The notes under the pieces are model-generated. The model searched no databases. It was not told the DNA's origin and was given only the letters and a program-made list of their open reading frames with translations. The position numbers and the translations under genes were made by a program. From NCBI RefSeq assembly GCF_015207395.1, contig NZ_JADEWX010000013.1:1-64000 (forward strand): 64,000 nt of DNA, read 5' to 3'. Positions 9,308 to 19,200 of this stretch are shown here, piece by piece (position 1 is the first letter of the stretch; each line of letters opens with the position of its first letter). The DNA is from Nodosilinea sp. LEGE 07088 (GTDB lineage: Bacteria; Cyanobacteriota; Cyanobacteriia; Phormidesmidales; Phormidesmidaceae).

Positions 9308-9607
9308 TTGACTCCTATGGTGTTAGAACTTTTGGTGCTCCCCGTCTGGCTACTATCGACTGTGCAGCTGGTGCTGGTGCCCCTCTGCTTTGTCTTGGCC
9401 TGGAGTCTGGTGGTCATCACCGCCTGGAACTTAATCTCAGCAGTGCGCGATGGGGTCAGCCGAGCCACGGTGATGCACAAAATTCCCTGCGCCGAATGCC
9501 GCTACTTCACCAACGACCATCGGCTCAAATGCCCGATTCATCCTAAAGTTGCCCTATCCGAATCGGCCATTGACTGCGCCGACTTTGAGCATGCCGGGCT
9601 GATATAG
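9308..9607 (+). CDS. Conserved membrane-anchored Cys-motif protein, unknown function
   Basis: 99 aa (or 96 from the second ATG at 9317). The first 45 residues form one or two hydrophobic helices. The C-terminal half carries CAEC, then CPIH and a later Cys (IDCADFEH), an arrangement that could bind a metal ion. I do not recognise a named family. It is 125 bp downstream of the ExbD gene and is followed by a strong hairpin terminator, which supports it being a real transcribed gene. Confidence 0.65.
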   Translation: MTPMVLELLVLPVWLLSTVQLVLVPLCFVLAWSLVVITAWNLISAVRDGVSRATVMHKIPCAECRYFTNDHRLKCPIHPKVALSESAIDCADFEHAGLI

Positions 9608-9625
9608 ACCCTCTCAAACATAAAA

Positions 9626-9662
9626 GTCAGCCTGCCCGAGACTAGCTCGGGTCAAGGCTGAC
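9626..9662. terminator. Strong hairpin between convergent genes
   Basis: Inverted repeat GTCAGCCT..CCCGAG / CTCGGG..AGGCTGAC with a 5-nt loop, located between the convergent 99-aa protein gene and the GTPase gene. Likely a bidirectional terminator; T runs are weak on both sides. Confidence 0.65.
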
Positions 9663-9746
9663 AGAGATAAATAGATATGGTTACCCTGTATTATGCCCAC
9701 AGAATCTAGATAGCTGGCTGGGCAGAGTAATAACGTTGGGTTTTCT

Positions 9747-11246
9747 TCAGGGTTGATCGGGTGCCCACGTCGCCACCCGATCGACGGCCTCTTGAATGAA
9801 CGCCTTCATCACCGCATCGCGCTGGTTGAGGCGAAATTGCTGCTCAACGACGGCCCCCATGCCGTCGTCGCCCCAGCTCTGGTTTTGGCGAAAATATTCG
9901 ACAAAGCTCTTGCCGGCGATGCGGGTCAGGTAGGCACCGCTAATCCCCTTCAGGGCGCGCCCAGCGACTACGGTCGCCAGGTTGGTTTGCAGCCCCAGGG
10001 CCAGCAGATCGACGGTGCCCTTGACCACACCTAAGCCGGTGAGCGTCTTGGCCACCGATAGGGCCAGGGCTTTGCCCTCTTCCAGGCTGACCTCGCCGCC
10101 GTAGACCTGGCTGAGTTCAACCACCATTTGGGCATTGATGGCAGCCGTAGCCAAAAAATCGAGGCCAGGGAGGGGGGTGATGGCGATCGCCCCCGCCCCC
10201 AGCCACTGGTAGCGATCGATAATGGCCTCGGCCTCGGCCTGGCGCTGGGTATCAATCTGTTGCCGGGCGGCGGCCCCCAGCTGTTCGGTTTGCAGCAACA
10301 GGTTGTCGGCGATCAGGGTTTCGCCCTCTTCCCGCAATACATCCACCAGACGAGCTTGCAGGGGCCGTAGATTGGGGCGCATTTGCAGCCAACCGCCGCC
10401 AACCTGAGGCAGGGGTTGGGGCAGGGCCGCGATCGCCACCACGTCGTCTGAGCTGAGGGGCGGCACCAGCCGCGATCGCAGCCGGTCGAGCAGCGCTGCC
10501 AGATCGGCCTCGGGATAGCGATCGGCCTTATTCAACACCAGCAGCAGCCGTTTACCCATGGCCATCAGCCCTTGCAGGACGGCGTATTCGGCCTGGCGCA
10601 GATCGTCGTCCACCACAAACAAAATCAGGTCGGCAGCAGCGGCGAGCTCCCGCGCCACCTGCTCGCGCTCGGTGCCCGATACCCCCACCTCAGCAATGCC
10701 GGGGGTATCGATTAGCTGTAGCGATCTAGGCAGCCGAGGCAGCTGCCAGGCATAGGTTTGAGGGGTCTGGGTCGTGCCCATGGCGGCCCCCACTTCACCC
10801 ACGGTCTGCCCCAGTAAAGCGTTGATAATGGCCGTTTTGCCCGCCGAACCGACGCCAAAAACGGTAAGGGTTAGGGCGCGATCGCTCGACGTCTGCAACG
10901 CCTGAGCCTTTTGCCGCAGTGCCTGACGAGTGACCTGGTCTTGAATTTGATCGACCTGGTGCTGCACCGCCTGGAGGCTAGCGGCGGCGGCCTCCTCTGG
11001 GCGGCGAGGGGCCTGGGGTCGCGGTCGTCGTCGCCGGGGCCGTAGAAACGGCCTTAATCGATAAAGACCATATCCCAGCGCTCCCAGGCCAGCGACCACA
11101 ATCCCACCCACCACCAGGCGCGCCAGCAGCGGCGATACCAGGGCTAAGACTCCGTAGAATCGCAACAGCCCATCGACCAGCACCAGCAAAGCCGCCAATA
11201 CCAGCACCAGCCCGACTAAACTCACTATCCATCGCCACCGTGCCAT
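9747..11246 (-). CDS. Membrane-anchored dynamin/Era-like GTPase (YcjF/DUF697-like)
   Basis: 499 aa. Two hydrophobic segments near the N-terminus (about 8-30 and 35-65) are followed by an Arg/Pro-rich linker and a GTPase domain: G1 GVGSAGKTAIIN, G3 DTPGI, G4 LNKAD. The C-terminal 180 residues (from about 330) contain the helical, glycine-rich segment ITPLPGLDFLATAAINAQMV, which is typical of the DUF697 fold. Such cyanobacterial proteins are presumed to act at membranes, but no specific role is established. It is transcribed alone, with hairpins on both sides. Confidence 0.85.
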   Translation of the reverse strand: MARWRWIVSLVGLVLVLAALLVLVDGLLRFYGVLALVSPLLARLVVGGIVVAGLGALGYGLYRLRPFLRPRRRRPRPQAPRRPEEAAAASLQAVQHQVDQIQDQVTRQALRQKAQALQTSSDRALTLTVFGVGSAGKTAIINALLGQTVGEVGAAMGTTQTPQTYAWQLPRLPRSLQLIDTPGIAEVGVSGTEREQVARELAAAADLILFVVDDDLRQAEYAVLQGLMAMGKRLLLVLNKADRYPEADLAALLDRLRSRLVPPLSSDDVVAIAALPQPLPQVGGGWLQMRPNLRPLQARLVDVLREEGETLIADNLLLQTEQLGAAARQQIDTQRQAEAEAIIDRYQWLGAGAIAITPLPGLDFLATAAINAQMVVELSQVYGGEVSLEEGKALALSVAKTLTGLGVVKGTVDLLALGLQTNLATVVAGRALKGISGAYLTRIAGKSFVEYFRQNQSWGDDGMGAVVEQQFRLNQRDAVMKAFIQEAVDRVATWAPDQP

Positions 11247-11304
11247 GCCTGCCCTACCAATGGCGGTGTGTGCAGAATAGCCTAAAACCAGGTACTCAAA
11301 ACAG

Positions 11305-11339
11305 TGAAGCAGGGACGCTTACTAAGCGCCCCTGCTTCA
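11305..11339. terminator. Hairpin downstream of the RRM protein gene
   Basis: A 10-bp arm TGAAGCAGGG pairs perfectly with CCCTGCTTCA, with an inner CGCTT/AAGCG stem. It lies between the RRM-protein stop (11405) and the GTPase start (11246), both on the minus strand, so it probably ends the RRM transcript. Confidence 0.6.
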
Positions 11340-11404
11340 GCAGTAGGGTTTAGCTAGTGCCAACGCCTCAATAGACCCCATGCCTGCCGCTGGGGGCAAC
11401 CCAG

Positions 11405-11713
11405 CTAGAGAGGATTGTGGGAAAAGCGGTTGCTGCGATTGGGTCGGCCCCCGCTCCCCCCGCCATCGTCGGTGCGAGGTCGAGCTTTATTGACCCGCAG
11501 TTCGCGACCCAGCCACTCAGCCCCGTCTAGCTCAGAAATGGCCTGGTCTTCTTTGGCTTCATCAGCCATGTCAACAAAGGCAAAACCGCGCTTGCGACCG
11601 GTTTCACGATCGATGGGCAGACTTATGCGGGTGACCTCGCCATACTCGGCGAAAACACTTTTAATATCGTCCTCAGATGCCTGAAAGGACAAGTTCCCAA
11701 TATAGATAGTCAC
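11405..11713 (-). CDS. Cyanobacterial RRM RNA-binding protein (Rbp)
   Basis: 102 aa from a GTG start at 11713, chosen because GGAGAG stands six bases upstream and the product then begins (M)TIYIGNL as in other Rbp proteins. One RRM domain: RNP2 IYIGNL and RNP1 RKRGFAFVDM. A short Gly/Arg/Ser-rich tail (GGGSGGRPNRSNRF) follows. These single-RRM proteins are abundant in cyanobacteria and several are cold-induced or involved in mRNA localisation; the role of this one is not known from sequence. The long upstream leader (to about 12090) fits post-transcriptional control. Confidence 0.93.
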   Translation of the reverse strand: MTIYIGNLSFQASEDDIKSVFAEYGEVTRISLPIDRETGRKRGFAFVDMADEAKEDQAISELDGAEWLGRELRVNKARPRTDDGGGSGGRPNRSNRFSHNPL

Positions 11714-12094
11714 GAGTCTCTCCGAACCAAAATATCGATGGGCCAAACATCAAAGTCGCAGCTATAGTCGTGCTAAGCGCCAACCCTACAAACCGTTTAC
11801 TTCAATATTTGCTTGCCATAATAGCCGATTCCAATTGTATTGGCAGTAGCCCACCTCACACCTAGGCAATTTCGTCAATACGTAATTACCAGTAGATATT
11901 GCCGTTGAGCAATGTGCTAAGACGAGTTGCCGTAAAAACTAAGGCTGATATTTGGATCCGTTTTAAGGGATGGCTCGGATAGAGACGTTTACCCAACCCA
12001 CAACAGGTATGTTCGTGTGGTGCTGACCTCAATAACAGACTGCGGCCCCACCCGTGCTTGACCGATATCGAGCCGCAGTTTGCTGGCGGATAGC
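11714..12094. other. Intergenic region upstream of the RRM gene
   Basis: 381 bp between the pepA stop and the RRM-protein start, both on the minus strand. AT-rich near 11790-11930. It presumably holds the RRM-gene promoter, a long 5' leader and the pepA terminator; I could not place them exactly. The short open frames here have no coding character. Confidence 0.4.
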
Positions 12095-13564
12095 CTAGGC
12101 AAGCACCCATTGCACCAGGGTGCGCACTCCAAAGCCGGTGCCACCGGGGTTGTTGTAGCCGCTTTCCTTTTCAGTCCACACTGGGCCAGCCACGTCGAGG
12201 TGCACCCAGGGGGTGTCGTTAACAAACTGCTTGAGAAACAGCGCGGCGGTAATCGATCCACCGGGGCGAGGGCCGGTGTTTTTCATATCGGCGACAATCG
12301 ACTTGAGCCCGTCGAAGTATTTTTCTTCCATGGGTAGCCGCCAGAATTTTTCGCCAGCGGCTTTGGCAGCGGTGGCGATCGCCGCCGCCAGTTCGTCATT
12401 TTCGCTAAACAACCCGGCGATGTCGTCGCCGAGGGCCACAATGCAGGCCCCGGTCAGGGTGGCTAAATCGACAATGGCATCGACCCCGAGTTTTTCGGCA
12501 AACACCAGGGCATCGGCCAGGGTGAGGCGGCCCTCGGCATCGGTGTTGTTGACCTCAATGGTTTTGCCGTTGGAGGCGGTGAGAATATCGCCCGGTCGCA
12601 TGGCGTGGCCGCTGATCATATTTTCGGCGGCGGCGCTGATAAAGTGCACTTCCACATCGGGCTTGAGCTGGGCGATCGCTTTAGCCGCCCCCAGCGTAGC
12701 GGCGGCCCCACCCATATCTATTTTCATCATCTCGATGCCGCTGCCGGCCCCTTTGATATTGAGCCCGCCCGAGTCAAAGGTGAGGCCCTTGCCCACAATG
12801 GCCAGCTTGCGGGTGGGGGTACCCGCCGGCTTGTAGGTGAGGTGAATAAACTTGGGCGGCAGGTCAGAGGCCTTGGCCACCCCCAGGTAAGCTCCCATGC
12901 CCAGGGCTTCGCACTGCGCCTGTTCGAGAATCTCTAGCTCTAGGCCGTGGGCGGTAGCAATGTCTTGGGCGGTTTGGGCTAGGGCCTCGGGGGTGACCAC
13001 ATTGGCCGGGGCCGATACCAGCTCGCGGGCCAAAATCACCCCGTCGCAGATGGCCTGGGCCGCTTGCAGGCTGGGTTCCTGGTCGGGCAGACCGAGTAAA
13101 TGAATGTGATCGACCGTGCCGTTGGCCTTGTCGTCAGACTTAAAGCGGGTGTCTTGATGCAGGGCCAGGTAAACCCCCTCGGCCAGGGCCTGGGTCGTGA
13201 GGGCGGCATTGTCTTGATAGATCGGCAGGCTCAGCCCCAGGGAGGCACATTTTTCTTTTTTGGCCAGGCGGGCGGCAGTGGCGGCGGCGCGACGCAGGGT
13301 GTCGGGGGCGATCGCCTCAGCGGCTCCCAAGCCGACAATGCCTAACTTGCGTATGTTGGCACCGGAACCCACCCGGGTAATGGCTGCGCTACCCTCTTTG
13401 CCGGTGAATTCAGTATCGTCAATCAGGTCTTGCAGCAGCCCAGAGACGCGACTGTTGAGGTCGGCCAGAGTACCGGAGAGGGGCAGAGCGGCTTCGCTAA
13501 GACCAACCATCAGCCCGTCGCCAGACCAGTCGAGCAGGGGAGTATTAGAGGCGTGAAATTCCAT
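12095..13564 (-). CDS. pepA: Leucyl aminopeptidase (M17)
   Basis: 489 aa, the normal length. The active-site block is intact: [11 protein letters not shown] (first metal-binding Lys and Asp), the KIDMGGAA segment and [14 protein letters not shown] (the M17 signature). The C-terminal part ([21 protein letters not shown] and VHLDVAGP) is also typical. The enzyme is a hexameric two-metal aminopeptidase acting in cytosolic peptide turnover. It is transcribed alone, divergent from the lytic transglycosylase gene. Confidence 0.96.
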   Translation of the reverse strand: MEFHASNTPLLDWSGDGLMVGLSEAALPLSGTLADLNSRVSGLLQDLIDDTEFTGKEGSAAITRVGSGANIRKLGIVGLGAAEAIAPDTLRRAAATAARLAKKEKCASLGLSLPIYQDNAALTTQALAEGVYLALHQDTRFKSDDKANGTVDHIHLLGLPDQEPSLQAAQAICDGVILARELVSAPANVVTPEALAQTAQDIATAHGLELEILEQAQCEALGMGAYLGVAKASDLPPKFIHLTYKPAGTPTRKLAIVGKGLTFDSGGLNIKGAGSGIEMMKIDMGGAAATLGAAKAIAQLKPDVEVHFISAAAENMISGHAMRPGDILTASNGKTIEVNNTDAEGRLTLADALVFAEKLGVDAIVDLATLTGACIVALGDDIAGLFSENDELAAAIATAAKAAGEKFWRLPMEEKYFDGLKSIVADMKNTGPRPGGSITAALFLKQFVNDTPWVHLDVAGPVWTEKESGYNNPGGTGFGVRTLVQWVLA

Positions 13565-13833
13565 TCAACCTAAGGATGAGTATGCTCTGTTTACTATAAA
13601 CCGTGAACCACCATCGGGCGCGGCGGCGGCCGGACGCGACGACTCGGGTGAAATTGGGAACTAGGTCTGGGGATAGCCACGTCACTTTTGAATTGGATAG
13701 GTAAGATAGAACGGCAGCACTAGCCTGGGTCGTTGCTAGATCTCTATCTGGCCGAGCTGAGGTCAATCGTTTTGCTAATCGCCAGACCCCTCATTATTAT
13801 TAGACGTCATTGCTTAGGTTCAAAGGGCACCCC

Positions 13834-16026
13834 ATGGTTAAACGATTGAAGTCTAGCCTTCCTGCGGTCGCGATCGCAGGGGTGAGCGCCCTATCGCTGG
13901 GCATGGTAGCGGCATTGGTGCATACCACCTCCCCCGGTGACCAAGCCGATCGCATTCTAGAAGAATCGCTGCTGCCGGGGCTAGAGCACTTTGTGGGCCA
14001 CGACGATGGCCCGGTGCTGGCGCTGGCGCTGCAACCCCCGGCTCAACGCCAGGAAGCACTGCTCCCCCTGGCCGAGAGTCGTGATGCCCATAGCCGCAAT
14101 CGGGCTCGGTATCTGCTGGCCCTCGACCTGATCGCTCAAGATCGCGGGGGTAGCGCCCTTCCCCTGCTGGAGGGGCTAGAGCAAGATTATCCGACCCTGG
14201 CCCCCTACGTGGCGCTGGCTTTGGCCCAGGCCCAGCGGGCGACAGGCCAGGGGTCGGTCGCCCAGCAGACCCAGCAGCGAATTTTGCAAGAGTACGAGGG
14301 CAATGGCGCGATCGCACCGTTGTTGTTTGAGCTGGGCCAGCAAGACCCGGCCTACTGGGATCAGCTAGTGCAGCAGTTTCCTCACCATCCTAAGGCGGTA
14401 GAGGTGGCCTACCAGCGGTTGACCGCTGACCCCCACCGAGCCGATGCCCTGCCGATGTTAATGATTATGGCGCGAGCTGGGCTGCATCACCCTAACGCTG
14501 GGGCGGCTCTGCTGCGCCTCAAAACGGAATTTGCCAACCAGCTGAGTCCTGAAGATTGGCAAACGGTAGGCTTCGGCTTTTGGCGCATCGACAGCTATGG
14601 CGATGCGGCAGTAGCCTACGCTAAAGCCCCGCCGTCGCCTCGCAATCTCTACCGGGCGGCGCGAGGTTTTCAGGTGACTAGCAAGCGCGATCGCGCCATT
14701 GCTCTCTATAGCCAGCTCGACCGGCAGTTCCCCGACGCGCCCGAAACCGCCACGGGCCTGCTGCGTCTGTCTCTGAGTCTGCCCGATGACAGAGCCCTGG
14801 GGGTGCTCGACCAGGTGGTGAATCGTTTCCCTGACCGGGCGGCAGAGGCACTGCAAGCGCGGGCCGAAGTCTTGGATAAGTTGAACAGTGCCGAATCGGC
14901 CCAGGCCACTCGCGAACTCATCCTCAAAGAGTACAAAGACTCTGACGCTGCCGCCGACATTCGCCTCACCAATGCCCTCAACGCCGCTGACCAGGGCGAT
15001 CTGACCATGGCTTTGAGCTGGGCCCGCGACGTACTCAAATATAGCCCCGACAGCGACCTGGCCGCCGATGCCGGGTTTTGGGTGGGCAAGTGGGGCCGCC
15101 AGCTGGGCCAGGCCGATGTGGCTCAAAATGCCCTGGAGAGCGTGATTGCTCGCCACCCCGAGTCGTACTACGCCTGGCGATCGGCGGTGGCCCTGGGGTG
15201 GAACGTGGGCGACTTTAAGACGGTGCGATCGCAGACCCCCGCCGTGGCTCCCCTGAGCCAGCGCACCTCCCTGCCCGTTGGGTCGGCTACCCTGCAAGAG
15301 CTTTACCTGCTGGGCCAAGACCAGCAGGCCTGGGAGCGCTGGCAGCTAGAGTACGACAACTACCAAGACCCTACCCCCGAGGAACAGTTTACCGACGGGC
15401 TCATGCGCCTGGGCACCAACGACAATATCGATGGCATCTACCAAATCTCTAGCCTGGGCCTGGCCGATGACCCCGCCGATCTCAAAACTGTAAAAACCCT
15501 CAAGCAGCGCCCCGACTACTGGCACGGGGTATATCCCCTACCCTACGCCGATTTAATCACCACCTGGTCGGCGGAGCGCCAGCTCAACCCGCTGCTGGTG
15601 GCGGCGCTGATGCGTCAGGAGTCGCGCTTTGAGGCCCAGATTCGCTCTGGGGTGGGGGCAGCGGGTCTAATGCAGGTGATGCCCGCCACCGCCGAGTGGA
15701 TCAAGGGCCAGGCGGGGCTGCCCGACTACGACCTCAACGACCCCACCGACAACGTCAAGCTGGGCACCTGGTACCTCAACTACACCCACGCCGAGTACGA
15801 CAACCACTCGCTGTTTGCGGTGGCCAGCTATAACGCCGGGCCGGGTAACGTGGCGAAATGGATCAACCAGGGCGGCTATACCGATGCCGACGACTTTGCC
15901 GAAAAAATCCCCTTTCCTGAGACCAAGGGGTACGTGCGATCGGTGTTTGGCGGCTATTGGAACTACCTGCGGCTCTACGATCCGGCGATCGCCGAGCAGG
16001 TCGAAACTCTCAAGCAGCGTCATTGA
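13834..16026 (+). CDS. Slt70-like soluble lytic murein transglycosylase
   Basis: 730 aa from ATG at 13834 (an ATG-like upstream codon at 13810 would put eight residues before the signal anchor). The N-terminus is a signal peptide or anchor (KSSLPAVAIAGVSALSLGMVAAL). Residues 60-530 are TPR-like helical repeats. The C-terminal 170 residues are the GH23 catalytic domain: catalytic Glu in MRQESRFEAQIRS, then GVGAAGLMQVMPATA and VASYNAGPGNV. It cleaves peptidoglycan glycan strands with formation of 1,6-anhydro ends in the periplasm. A mutated 48-bp copy of part of this gene lies at 21604-21651. Confidence 0.93.
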   Translation: MVKRLKSSLPAVAIAGVSALSLGMVAALVHTTSPGDQADRILEESLLPGLEHFVGHDDGPVLALALQPPAQRQEALLPLAESRDAHSRNRARYLLALDLIAQDRGGSALPLLEGLEQDYPTLAPYVALALAQAQRATGQGSVAQQTQQRILQEYEGNGAIAPLLFELGQQDPAYWDQLVQQFPHHPKAVEVAYQRLTADPHRADALPMLMIMARAGLHHPNAGAALLRLKTEFANQLSPEDWQTVGFGFWRIDSYGDAAVAYAKAPPSPRNLYRAARGFQVTSKRDRAIALYSQLDRQFPDAPETATGLLRLSLSLPDDRALGVLDQVVNRFPDRAAEALQARAEVLDKLNSAESAQATRELILKEYKDSDAAADIRLTNALNAADQGDLTMALSWARDVLKYSPDSDLAADAGFWVGKWGRQLGQADVAQNALESVIARHPESYYAWRSAVALGWNVGDFKTVRSQTPAVAPLSQRTSLPVGSATLQELYLLGQDQQAWERWQLEYDNYQDPTPEEQFTDGLMRLGTNDNIDGIYQISSLGLADDPADLKTVKTLKQRPDYWHGVYPLPYADLITTWSAERQLNPLLVAALMRQESRFEAQIRSGVGAAGLMQVMPATAEWIKGQAGLPDYDLNDPTDNVKLGTWYLNYTHAEYDNHSLFAVASYNAGPGNVAKWINQGGYTDADDFAEKIPFPETKGYVRSVFGGYWNYLRLYDPAIAEQVETLKQRH

Positions 16027-16109
16027 GGTCTGGGAGGCTGAAGCCGACACTAACGTTATCTGCATGACGCCCCCACTAGACCAACGTCGGACAATGGGGC
16101 CAGATCTGC

Positions 16110-16220
16110 CTAGTCCCGAAAGGCAGAAGTAAGAAGGCAGAGGGCAGAACGGGAACCCCAGGTCTCATAAGGGTTTCCGCGTGAGTAAACAGCTGGGTTA
16201 TTGCCGCCTCAGAGTACTAG
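16110..16220. repeat. CTAG-bounded short dispersed element, family 1 copy A
   Basis: 111-bp element with ends CTAGTCCCG and AGAGTACTAG. It matches 50337-50447 in inverted orientation over its whole length with only a few differences. The interior contains GGCAGAAGTAAGAAGGCAG. It lies between the convergent transglycosylase and GGDEF/EAL genes. Its terminal CTAG (16217-16220) contains the stop codon of the minus-strand GGDEF/EAL gene. No coding capacity; a MITE-like element is the likely explanation. Confidence 0.85.
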
Positions 16221-19200
16221 CCCTCGTGGCAGAATCGCGCCGATGACTGAAATGGCTGATCTATCAAGAGTTGTGTGGCGGCATCAAAGGCGATCGCTGG
16301 CGAGAAGTGATAGCCCTGGCCAAACTGACAGTGATGGGCTTGGAGACAGGCGCGCACGCCTTCATGCTCAATCCCCTCGGCGATCACCTGTAGATTGAGA
16401 TTGAGAGCTAAGGTAATAATCGCCTGCACGATTTTATGATCCCGTGAACTGGTGTGATCAACACTTAAGTTAAGAATAAATGACTTGTCAATTTTAAGCA
16501 CATCCACCGGGAACTGATGCAAATAGCTAAGAGATGAATAACCCGTGCCAAAATCATCCATGCATACCTGAATATTACGAGCTCTAAATTCATTCAGTAG
16601 ATTGATGGCTAAACTATTGTTCTTAATCAAAACACTTTCGGTAATCTCAAGCTTTAAATGCTTGCCAGTCAGGTTAGCGCACCGTAGAGCATGATCAATT
16701 TGTTGGATTAGGTTAGGCTGAGAAAACTGCTTGCCAGAGAGGTTAACACTCATGGTGACGTCAGCCAGATCGGGGGCAATTTCATGCCAGCGGCGAAGCG
16801 CCTGACAAGATTCTTGTAAAACCCATAAATCAATGGCGGCAATTAAGCCAGTCTCTTCGGCAACATCGATAAAGTCAACCGGAAAGAGTAAACCACGGGT
16901 CGGATGTTGCCAGCGAACCAGGGCTTCAAAGCCTGAAATTTTACCCGTTTTCAGCGAAACAATGGGCTGATAGAACAGGCTCAATTCGTTTCGTTTAATG
17001 GCATGGCAGAGATCATTCTCCAGGGTCATTCGAGTTAGTGCGATCGCATGCATCGAAGCATCAAAAACAACATATTCTTGATTATTCTTCTTCGCCTCAT
17101 ACATGGCAATATCGGCATTTCGAAGCATTTGTTCTGGGGTCGAAGCGATGATCGAGCCCATGGCAATGCCAATACTGGCGTGGACAAAGATGTCTTGGTC
17201 AGCCAGCATCACGGACTTTTCTAAAACAGCATGGATGCGCTGCGTAATCTCGATCACATACTGGAGATCGGTGAGGTCTTCGAGCAAAATAACAAACTCA
17301 TCGCCGCCCAACCGGGCAGCAATATCTACCTCTCGCAGGCAGGTGGTGAGCCGATTGGCCACCACCTTAAGCAATTGGTCGCCACAGCTATGGCCCAAAC
17401 TGTCGTTGATGACTTTAAAGCGATCTAGATCTAAAAACAGCACCGCAAACTCACTATGGATGGCGGTAGGTGGGTGGGGCTGGGCATTGAGGGCATAGTG
17501 CGATCGCTGATAGCGCTGAATGGCTAGCTGGAGGCGATCTAAGAGTAGAGCCCGATTGGGTAGACCGGTGAGGGCATCGTGAAAGGCATCGTGGCGAAGC
17601 TGCTCTTCGAGGCGCATCCGCTCCGCAATTTCTGCCTGTGCCTGCTGATAAAGCTCGGCCTGCTGAATGGCGATCGCCAGTTGATCGGCCACCTGTTGGA
17701 TCAAAATTTGCTCATGTTCCGTCCACTGTCGGGGCGTGGCATGGTGAACACATAAAATACCTTTAACTTCCGCTTGATCGCGAATGGCCGCACTCAGGGC
17801 CGCCCCAATCCGAAAGGCCTGGGCAAAGGACCTCAAGTTGGCCACGGTCGACTCGGCCATCATGTCACAGGTTGCCTTGGGCGATGCTTGGGACAAGATA
17901 GACATGATGTAAGGGCTGTCCTGCAGCGGCAGACGCAGGCCGGTGAGATCTAACATGTCGGGGGCTAGGGCACAGGTGTTGTATTCAAAATAATCGTCAT
18001 CCTGATTGCAGCGAATGAAGAGACAGCGCCCGACTTGAAATTCTGCCCGTAGCTTCTGAGTGGTGCGTTCAATGATGGTGGAGAGATCCAAACTCCCCCG
18101 CATCAGGGTGACAATTTCATTCAGCAGTTGTTCTCGCTGGGCACGAGCCGTTGTTTCTCTCAGCAGCCTGGCCTGTTGAATGGCGATTTCGACCTGGTCG
18201 GCTAACTGCTGTACAAAGGCAACTTCCTCAGGTTGCCATGGGTGAGGCCCCTGGCAGTGATGAATACAGAGCAGGCCCCAGAGGCTGTTTTCAACCACCA
18301 GCGGTACGACTAAATTGGCCCGAATCTGGTAGTGGGTCAAGAGTTTCCGATGACAGGGCGTTATATCTGCCGTGAGCACATCGGTCACTTGGCTGATCCG
18401 GCCTTGGCGATAGGGCTCTATCCACTGCTCAGCAAAGCAGGGATCGCGTAGCGTTTCGCCTAACACGGCAGTCCAGGGGGTGATCACCGACTCTACGATC
18501 ATGTCGCCGCCCCAGTCGGCGTTGAAGCGGTACACCACGACGCGATCGGCATTCAGAAACTGGCGAATGCCGGTCACGGCGTTGTCGAGAATCGAGTTCA
18601 GGTCGAGACTGCTGCGAATATTGCCGGAGATTTCTCGTAATAAGCGCTCACGGGTGGCCTGGCGCTGTAAGGTTTCTTGGGCCGTAACCAGGGGGGTAAT
18701 ATCGGTGGAGACTAACCCCAGAATCTGGGGTTGACCGGGGGGCTTGAGCACTGGAAACAGCACCGTTCGCAGAATTCGCTCTTCGCCTGAGGCATTGACC
18801 AGATGCTCTTCTACCGTCACAGGGCGATCGCTGGCCATGACTTGTTGGATTTGGGCCATAAATCCAGCGGCCATTTCTGGCCTGTGAATCTCGTCAAAGC
18901 GACGACCAACAATCTCTGATTCGGGTAAACCTAACAGGTTAACTGTACTGGGATTGACTCGCTGATACCGTCCAGTTTCGTCAAAGAGTCCCATGATAGC
19001 GGGGGCGTTTTGCATCAGCGCCTGGAGCTGGTGGTGGGCGTTTGCCAGGGCTAGCTCAGACTGTTTGCGATCGCTAATATCCCGATTGATGCCGATGATG
19101 CGTATAGGTTGACCAGCCGCATCGCGAATCACATTGAAGCAGGACTCAATATGACGCACTTCCCCGTTGAGCCGCACGATTCTAAATTCAAATTTAGCCA

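Noticed and set aside
13853-14317. Long minus-strand open frame
   Set aside because: Antisense to the lytic transglycosylase gene; Pro/Arg-rich translation typical of a shadow of GC-rich coding DNA.
14458-15318. 286-codon minus-strand open frame
   Set aside because: Shadow of the transglycosylase gene on the other strand; no recognisable protein features.
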